From the NCBI GenBank assembly GCA_016202785.1, contig JACQOC010000023.1, positions 1 through 34,119 of the forward strand: a DNA stretch of 34,119 bases. Reading direction: 5' to 3'. This DNA is from Candidatus Aenigmatarchaeota archaeon. Lineage in GTDB: Archaea; Aenigmatarchaeota; Aenigmatarchaeia; QMZP01. Shown piece by piece: positions 28,784 to 34,119 of this stretch; positions within the stretch are counted from its first letter, which is position 1, and the number at the start of each line of letters is the position of its first letter. A program made the position numbers and the translations under genes. The notes below the pieces were generated by a model, which saw only the letters and a list, made by a program, of their open reading frames with translations, had not been told where the DNA came from and made no database searches.

Positions 28784-30076
28784 ATGAAAATCGCAATGGT
28801 AGGCGGCAGTGGCTATGTCGGCCTGTGCACCGGCGTCGGCCTGGCCGGCAAGGGCCATGTGGTCGTTTGCATCGACCAGGACCAGGCCAAGGTGGCAATG
28901 CTGCAGGCCGGCAAAAGCCCGCTATACGAGCCGGGCCTTGAGGCGGCGCTCAAGGCGGCAATCGGCCAAGGCCGGCTGACGGCAACTTCAGACATTGACA
29001 AAGGCGTGGCAGGCTGCCAGGCCATTTTCATCACTGTCGGCACTCCATCCAACGCCGACGGCAGCATCGACCTTTCCTATATCAAGGCGGCCAGTGCGCA
29101 GATCGGCGCAGCGGTACGGGGCCGCAAAGACTATTTTGTCGTCATTGTCAAGTCCACGGTAGTGCCGGAAACCACGGAGAAGGTGGTCAGGCCAGCGCTT
29201 GAGCAGGCTTCCGGCAAAGTTGCCGGCAAGGGTTTCGGCCTGGTCATGAACCCTGAATTCCTCAGGGAGGGCAAAGCCTTGGACGACTTCTTGATGCCGG
29301 ACCGCATCGTGATAGGTTCCCTGGACCAGCGGTCTGGGGATGTTGCGGAGCAGATTTACCATAACTTCCAAGCGCCCAAGCTGCGCACCGACCTGAAAAC
29401 GGCAGAGATGATAAAATATGCGGGCAATGCCATGCTCGCCACCAAGATCTCGTTCATCAACGAGATTGGCAACATCTGCAAGTTGCTGGGCATAGACGCG
29501 TACAAGGTCGCGGAAGGCATCGGCCTGGACAAACGGATTGGGCCGCACTTCCTGAACAGCGGCATCGGCTGGGGTGGTTCCTGTTTTCCGAAGGATGTGG
29601 CAGCGCTGGTCGCCAAGGCCAAGGAGATTGGCTATGAGCCAAGGCTTCTGGATGAGGTTACCGCGCTTAATGCCAGGCAGAAGGTAAGGATTCTGGACAT
29701 GCTGGAAAGGCGGATGGGTTCAGTCAAAGGCAAGCGCATAGCGGTATTGGGCCTGGCCTTCAAGAACGACACCGACGATATAAGGGACGCGCCGTCCATA
29801 GAGATTATAGGGGCCTTGAAAAAGGCGGGAGCAACGATTGCGGCATACGACCCGCAGGCCATGGGCAACATGCGCAAACTCCATCCGGACATCACTTATG
29901 CGAAGAGTGTGACGGCGGCCTTAGAGGCGGCTGATGCCTGCTTGGTCTTGACTGAATGGAAGGAGTTTGCCGCCTTGGGCAATCGGGATTTTGCGGCTAT
30001 GAGATCGCGCATCATTTTGGAAGGTAGACGGGTATTGGCGGACAGCATATCAGGCAGGGAGGGGGTGTGCTGGTAG
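28784..30076 (+). CDS. UDP-glucose/GDP-mannose 6-dehydrogenase family enzyme
   Basis: Twofold NAD-dependent oxidation of an NDP-hexose to the uronic acid, feeding surface polysaccharide or N-glycan synthesis. The N-terminal Rossmann motif is VGGSGYVGLCTGVGLA (with GSGYVG). FITVGTPSNADGSID, VIVKSTVVPETTE and NPEFLREGKA follow, and the central helix carries KYAGNAMLATKISFINE with the catalytic lysine region. The catalytic cysteine is Cys267 in GWGGSCFPKD. The C-terminal domain has GLAFKNDTDDIRDAPS. The length of 430 residues is normal and all key residues are present. Choice of UDP-glucose is the usual default but is not proven by sequence. Confidence 0.95.
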   Translation: MKIAMVGGSGYVGLCTGVGLAGKGHVVVCIDQDQAKVAMLQAGKSPLYEPGLEAALKAAIGQGRLTATSDIDKGVAGCQAIFITVGTPSNADGSIDLSYIKAASAQIGAAVRGRKDYFVVIVKSTVVPETTEKVVRPALEQASGKVAGKGFGLVMNPEFLREGKALDDFLMPDRIVIGSLDQRSGDVAEQIYHNFQAPKLRTDLKTAEMIKYAGNAMLATKISFINEIGNICKLLGIDAYKVAEGIGLDKRIGPHFLNSGIGWGGSCFPKDVAALVAKAKEIGYEPRLLDEVTALNARQKVRILDMLERRMGSVKGKRIAVLGLAFKNDTDDIRDAPSIEIIGALKKAGATIAAYDPQAMGNMRKLHPDITYAKSVTAALEAADACLVLTEWKEFAALGNRDFAAMRSRIILEGRRVLADSISGREGVCW

Positions 30077-30082
30077 CATCAT

Positions 30083-30931
30083 ATGAAAAACGAGCCAGTC
30101 ATAGGACTGATTCCTGCCGCCGGGTCGGGAACCAGGCTGTACCCGTTTTCCCGCGCGGTGCCCAAGGAGATGTACCCTATCCTGGGCAAGGCCGTCATTG
30201 AGCATTGCGTCGAGAACCTCAGGGCTGGCGGCGTGGAAAAAGTGTTCATCATCGTCGGCCACCAGAAGGGCGCGATCATGGACTATATAGGAGACGGCTC
30301 TTTTTTCGGCGTGAAGGCCGCATACATCTTCCAGATGATGCGCAAGGGCCTCGGGCATGCAATACTACAGGCGCGCAACTGGATACAGGGCACCTTCATT
30401 ACCATCCTTGGTGATTCCTTCATCGAGCCCAAGGAGGAGATAAAGGATCTCATTGACCTGCACCAGAGGCACAAGCCAGTCGCTACCCTCCTGGTGTTCG
30501 AGGTCGACGATCCCTCCGAATATGGGGTTGTCAAGCTGGGCAAGATGCTGGACCACCACGGCGATGTCCAGAGCCTGGCGGAAAAGCCGGCCAAAGAAAA
30601 GGCCAAAGAGTTTGCCAACAACGACAAATATTACGCAATTACCGGCGCCTACGTATTCGAGCCGAAGATCTTTGACTACATCGACCTGACCAAGGCCGGC
30701 GGCAAAGGCGAGGTGCAGATAACCGACGCCATCGCGTTAGCCATTGAGAAGGGTGAGAAGGTAATGGCGCTCATCCTCAAGGGCAAGTACATAGACATCG
30801 GCAAGTGGCAGACCATTTTCGACGTGGAGGCGAAGCTGCTGAGGGCGCCGGACACCAGCGTATATGTCAAGGACCGCGAGCGCATCATGCGGCTGATCAA
30901 GGACCTGGAAAACAGCAACATGGAGAAATGA
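30083..30931 (+). CDS. Sugar-phosphate nucleotidyltransferase (GalU/RmlA-like)
   Basis: A second NDP-sugar pyrophosphorylase, 282 residues. The nucleotide loop is LIPAAGSGTRLYPFSRAVPKEMYPI, with GDSFIEPKEE (metal Asp), SEYGVVKLG, AEKP (sugar-phosphate lysine) and AITGAYVFEP. The C-terminus KGKYIDIGKWQTIFD is standard. PAAGSGTRLYPF with PKEMYP is closer to GalU/RmlA than the first transferase in the locus. It directly follows the sugar dehydrogenase, so UDP-glucose supply is a natural guess. Its stop overlaps the next ATG (ATGA), showing translational coupling to the flippase-like gene. Confidence 0.9.
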   Translation: MKNEPVIGLIPAAGSGTRLYPFSRAVPKEMYPILGKAVIEHCVENLRAGGVEKVFIIVGHQKGAIMDYIGDGSFFGVKAAYIFQMMRKGLGHAILQARNWIQGTFITILGDSFIEPKEEIKDLIDLHQRHKPVATLLVFEVDDPSEYGVVKLGKMLDHHGDVQSLAEKPAKEKAKEFANNDKYYAITGAYVFEPKIFDYIDLTKAGGKGEVQITDAIALAIEKGEKVMALILKGKYIDIGKWQTIFDVEAKLLRAPDTSVYVKDRERIMRLIKDLENSNMEK

Positions 30932-31914
30932 CTGCCGCCATGCTGCTCAAAGCTGTCTCTTTCGTAATCAGTTTTTCCATACTGGCCGCGCTTATCTATT
31001 TTTCCGACGTAGGCGCGATAGCAGCTGCTGTGGCAAAAGCTGACCCCACATTTTTAGCCGGAGCTTTAGCGCTGGGGATTTCATCATTGGTGTTCAGGGC
31101 GCTCCGCTGGCGCTATCTGCTGGCCAAGATCGGCATAACGGCCGGCTTCAGCACGCTGTTCAGCGTCTTCATGGCCGGCATGTTCGTGTCCAATGTCACG
31201 CCGGCCAAGGCCGGCGATCCGTATCGCAGTTATTTGCTCAAGCAGAAGACCGGCGCCAAGTTCTCTGAGAACCTGCCGTCGGTGGTTATAGAGCGGGTTG
31301 CTGACCTAGTGGCCATCATAACCATCGCATTGGTCGGCATTTTATCCATAGCTTCGTTCCCCTATAAGGACATACTTGCCATAGTCATAGTCGGGTACGC
31401 CATCACCATTCTGGTGGTCATCCTTGTCGGGTTCAAGGAGAAATACGCAAAAATCCTCTCCGGCATCATATTCAAGGTTTTCGGTGCGTTGCCTCGAATA
31501 AGCAAACTGCGCGAAAGGGCGGAAGGCATGATATCCGATTTCAATACTTCGTTCCGGAAATATGGCAAGACGCAGCTTCTTTTCATCATCTTCCTCTGGA
31601 GCCTGTGTGTCTGGTTGGTTGATGGTCTCATTGTTTACACGGTTTTCCTAGCATTCGGCCTGCAGCCAAGCTATCTTATTGTGCTGTTTGTGATAGCGGT
31701 TTCTGTGCTGATTGGAATAGCCTCAAGTTTGCCGGGAGGAATCGGCTCGTCTGATGCAATATCAGCTGTTTTATATTCCACTCTTCTATCCCTGCCGCTA
31801 TCAACAGCGGCCGCGTTGGCGCTGGTCAGCCGGCTGTTTGGCATCTGGTTAACAATAGTTATCGGCGCATTCTTTTTCACCAGATCATCATCGCAGCCCA
31901 GAAACGAGCAATAA
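30928..31914 (+). CDS. AglD/LPG-synthase-type flippase-like membrane protein (UPF0104)
   Basis: A 328-residue integral membrane protein with about eight hydrophobic helices, of the family that contains the C-terminal domain of Haloferax AglD and bacterial MprF flippase domains. Diagnostic pieces are RALRWRYLLAKIG, FMAGMFVSNVTPAKAGDPYRSYLLKQKTG (family motif P-x-K-x-G-x-x-x-R), ERVADLVAI, and near the end SSLPGGIGSSDA. The start at 30928 overlaps the upstream stop; the longer frame is antisense read-through. In this locus it probably moves or handles a lipid-linked sugar made by the next gene's product. Confidence 0.9.
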   Translation: MTAAMLLKAVSFVISFSILAALIYFSDVGAIAAAVAKADPTFLAGALALGISSLVFRALRWRYLLAKIGITAGFSTLFSVFMAGMFVSNVTPAKAGDPYRSYLLKQKTGAKFSENLPSVVIERVADLVAIITIALVGILSIASFPYKDILAIVIVGYAITILVVILVGFKEKYAKILSGIIFKVFGALPRISKLRERAEGMISDFNTSFRKYGKTQLLFIIFLWSLCVWLVDGLIVYTVFLAFGLQPSYLIVLFVIAVSVLIGIASSLPGGIGSSDAISAVLYSTLLSLPLSTAAALALVSRLFGIWLTIVIGAFFFTRSSSQPRNEQ

Positions 31915-31927
31915 CCAAAGCCTGGCG

Positions 31928-31936
31928 CATATTAAG
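31928..31936 (+). promoter_or_regulatory. Probable TATA box of the GT2 gene
   Basis: CATATTAAG is about 26 bases before the ATG at 31958. It supports that ATG over the one at 31943. Confidence 0.5.
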
Positions 31937-31957
31937 CCAAAGATGCCAACATTTCCT

Positions 31958-32836
31958 ATGAAAGTTGCGGTAATTATCCCAACTTACAACGAGGAGAAGG
32001 CGATAGCCAAGGTAGTCAGGGGTTTTAGGGCTGCTGGCTTCTCCGATATTTATGTTATTGATGGCTTTTCCACGGATCGCACGACGGACGTGGCTAAAGC
32101 CTCTGGGGCACTGGTCATAAATAGGGATAGGCATGGAAAAGGCGATGCTATAAGGACAGCGCTAAGGAAAATCGAGGCTGACGTCTATGTCATATCTGAT
32201 GGTGACGGCACTTACGACCCCAAAGAAGCCAGGAAGCTTTTGGACCTTTTGAAAGACAAGAAAGCGCACATGGCGGTAGGCGTGCGCGACCGCCAAAACG
32301 TCGGATGGTTCAACTCTATAGGCAACGCTGCCTTCAACATGTTCCTCTGGTTTGCATACAATAAGAGGTTTCGCGACACGCAGTCAGGGTATAGGGCGTT
32401 GACCAAGTCGCTGGCCAAAAGCGTGGTTCTGGCTTACGACGATTTCCAGGTGGAGGCGGAAATGACGGTCGAGGCCCTGGAAAAGGGCTTCTCAATAGCC
32501 GAAGTGCCGATATCATATCGCAAGCGGATCGGCAAGACAAAGCTGAACCCATTGGTGGATGGGTGGAAAATAGGCCTTGCTCTAGTCCGCTTCCTAAGGG
32601 ATTACAAGCCATTAAAGTTTTTCTGGTCGCTAAGTGCGGCCAGCCTGGCAATAAGCCTGGTATTTTTCTACCGCGTGTTCACTGAATTTCTGGATACCGG
32701 GAAGGTCAAGCTGATCGGATCTGCGCTGCTGTCCGGGGTTCTGTTCTTGTTGGCTATAGAACTCTTGATTGCCGGCCTCTTGGCCGATCTGCTGGGGCAG
32801 AGGTTGAAAAAAATGGCAAAACACCTTGATTATTAG
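31958..32836 (+). CDS. GT2 glycosyltransferase, dolichyl-phosphate mannose/glucose synthase type
   Basis: Transfers a sugar from an NDP-sugar to dolichyl phosphate on the cytosolic face of the membrane. From the ATG at 31958 (292 residues) the GT-A fold starts with KVAVIIPTYNEEKAI, then VIDGFSTDRT and RHGKGDAIRTAL. The metal site is SDGDGTYDP (DxD), and FRDTQSGYRAL and FQVEAEMTVEAL are typical of DPM1/AglJ-type enzymes. VPISYRKRIGKTKLNP closes the catalytic part. Two C-terminal hydrophobic helices follow (about 227-245 and 257-282), as in membrane-anchored archaeal members. The likely role is preparing the lipid-linked sugar for the flippase-like neighbour. Confidence 0.92.
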   Translation: MKVAVIIPTYNEEKAIAKVVRGFRAAGFSDIYVIDGFSTDRTTDVAKASGALVINRDRHGKGDAIRTALRKIEADVYVISDGDGTYDPKEARKLLDLLKDKKAHMAVGVRDRQNVGWFNSIGNAAFNMFLWFAYNKRFRDTQSGYRALTKSLAKSVVLAYDDFQVEAEMTVEALEKGFSIAEVPISYRKRIGKTKLNPLVDGWKIGLALVRFLRDYKPLKFFWSLSAASLAISLVFFYRVFTEFLDTGKVKLIGSALLSGVLFLLAIELLIAGLLADLLGQRLKKMAKHLDY

Positions 32837-34095
32837 AAGCGATCTAACGGAAATTTGTGGTTGGAACAGCCAATGTGGGCTATTTCAAAGCTGTCTGCCT
32901 GCTGGGTGCAAGCAACATTTTGGTTGGCATTTGCGGTGCACACCGACAAGCGGCCATTTTCCAGCCTGATCCGGTACGCAGATTGTGTATAACAAATTTT
33001 GGTTATGGAAAGTATGGCATCACCGTCCTTGAAAGGTATGAGAAAGCGGCCTTTGCTGCTGCGGCCGCCGTATAAAAGCTTCCCATCAACGTCAAACATC
33101 GAAACCCTGGCGCCGTCCAAAGGCTGGCCGTCGGCCAGCGTGTATATGACAGTGCCGCTGCCCAAAATTTGGGAAAAGGTGTTGTTTTCTATGCGATAGA
33201 GAGAGCAGTTGCATTCCTGGAAATATTTCACCAGCTCCAACGGCTGGCGCCTTTCGGCGTTTCCGGCAAAGAGGATATATGGCGTATTCAGCCGCACGGC
33301 AGCAAGAATGGCCTCCGGCTCATTAGCCTCGGCGTGGAAGAAATCGGCATAGGTTCCGGTAAGGAGTTTTACCGTCCCATATGCCATTCTAATCGTTGTG
33401 CCGTGATAGAGGTCCTGGGTCGCAAGGGGTTCGTTTAAAGATCTGATGAAATCCCACATCGGCCACTCAAATGGGTAATGACCAGCGTATACTTGAGACG
33501 TTGTGGCGATTCCATATAGTGCCGTCAGAATGGCAACAACGGCAAAAACTGCATGGAATACCTTGCGTCTTTTCGCAATGGCGTGCATGCCGTAAACGGC
33601 AATGAGCATGAAGGCCGGAAATATTGGAAAAAGTAGCCTTGTGCCCTTCACAGAAAAGAACTGCAAAACGGAGAACATGATGAGAAACCAGAGAAGCGGG
33701 AAAATCATTTTGCCGTCTTTCAACCGCCATGAATATAACAGACCGGCAAAGAAAAATGGCAGCGCGAAGTAAAAGGTATCGAAGGAATTGGAAAAATAAT
33801 AATCCCAAGGCTGGCCGACCTTGCCGGTAGGGCTGAATGCTGCCTGGCCGGCAAGAGTCTCATATATGGCCTGGTGGAAAATGCTCATTCCGGTATTTGC
33901 GGATCGATAGTAAAGGTAAGGCGCCATTATCATGAATCCTGAAACCAGAAACACAAAAGCCTTCAGCAACATCGGTTTGGAAATGGCTGAGAAACGTTTC
34001 TCGTAAAAAAGATAGGCAAAAAGTATCGGCAGAATGACAATTATCTGGACTCGGGTGAGCATGCCGATGCCATATGCGATCCCAGACAGGGCAAA
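32833..34095 (-). pseudogene. GT39/PMT-like membrane glycosyltransferase, C-terminal part behind an in-frame stop
   Basis: The protein from the ATG at 34062 has 409 residues. The first 210 are strongly hydrophobic with about six helices (VQIIVILPILFAYLF, FALPFFFAGLLYS, LLWFLIMFSVLQFF, GTRLLFPIFPAFMLIAVYG) in the style of ArnT/PMT-type lipid-sugar transferases. The rest is soluble and cysteine-containing (CNCSLYRIENN, DGARVSMFDVDGKLLYGG). The frame stays coding-like upstream of the ATG as FALSGIAYGIG-MLTR, a typical mid-protein helix of this family, back to a TAA at 34096-34098. Beyond the stop, KEKAV continues in the same frame to the window edge. The catalytic N-terminal half is therefore cut off, by a nonsense mutation or an assembly error, or it is a separate gene. 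The 3' end overlaps the GT2 stop by four bases, convergent. Confidence 0.6.
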
Positions 34096-34119
34096 TTATA
34101 CCGCCTTTTCTTTCCGCAT

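Noticed and set aside
1..34119. CRISPR array, insertion sequence, inteins, rRNA operon or replication origin
   Set aside because: No regular spaced repeats, transposase motifs, intein blocks in PolB, rRNA-like sequence or origin boxes next to orc1/cdc6 were seen.

Overview
This window is archaeal chromosome, probably from a small-genome DPANN lineage near the Micrarchaeota/ARMAN or Diapherotrites groups. The archaeal call rests on eL40, eukaryote-type uL30/uL15/uS5 next to SecY, a KH-beta-CASP termination nuclease (FttA), a 20S proteasome beta subunit, prefoldin beta, archaeal SepF, type 2 isopentenyl diphosphate isomerase, intron-bearing tRNAs and many leaderless genes with a TATA box about 25 bases before the start codon. 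The lineage call is inference. It rests mainly on a three-unit tRNA-splicing endonuclease of about 394 residues, an architecture described from ARMAN archaea.

Layout. Positions 1-2177 hold the 3' part of a VirB11/TadA-type ATPase gene, a 57-residue eL40 gene on the other strand, a short Cbf5/TruB-type pseudouridine synthase and an intron-containing tRNA-Cys. Positions 2195-5003 hold fni, a cluster of CTATAG hexamers, a signal-peptide membrane protein and a tRNA-Tyr with two introns. Positions 5042-9688 are a minus-strand block read as bud32, rps5, rpl30, rpl15, secY, an unknown gene and an EMC3/YidC-like insertase. Positions 9787-11611 hold csaA and proS. Positions 11612-12300 are a conspicuously AT-rich patch with an antitoxin-like relic and an HNH-like gene, directly behind a minus-strand methionine operon (split MetE halves plus a MetF-like protein, 12254-15271). 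Positions 15360-23448 carry housekeeping genes: AK6-type kinase, ASCH protein, proteasome beta, fttA, sepF, UPF0147, prefoldin beta, map, a micro-ORF, a COG4900-like metallopeptidase, alaX, yjbQ and a VTT membrane protein. Positions 23449-27040 encode DNA polymerase B and the splicing endonuclease. Positions 27172-34119 form a surface-sugar locus: two sugar nucleotidyltransferases, an SDR epimerase-like protein, a UDP-sugar dehydrogenase, an AglD-like flippase-domain protein, a dolichyl-phosphate-sugar-synthase-like GT2 and a GT39/PMT-like membrane protein that is broken or truncated at the window edge.

The strongest theme is tRNA biology. Two intron-bearing tRNA genes, one with an intron inside the T-arm, lie in the same window as an endonuclease of the type known for relaxed substrate choice, along with Bud32, Cbf5/TruB, AlaX, ProRS and CsaA. 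The T-arm intron can be folded by eye into a near-canonical bulge-helix-bulge whose cuts restore a normal T-loop. I found no CRISPR array, rRNA, transposase or replication origin.
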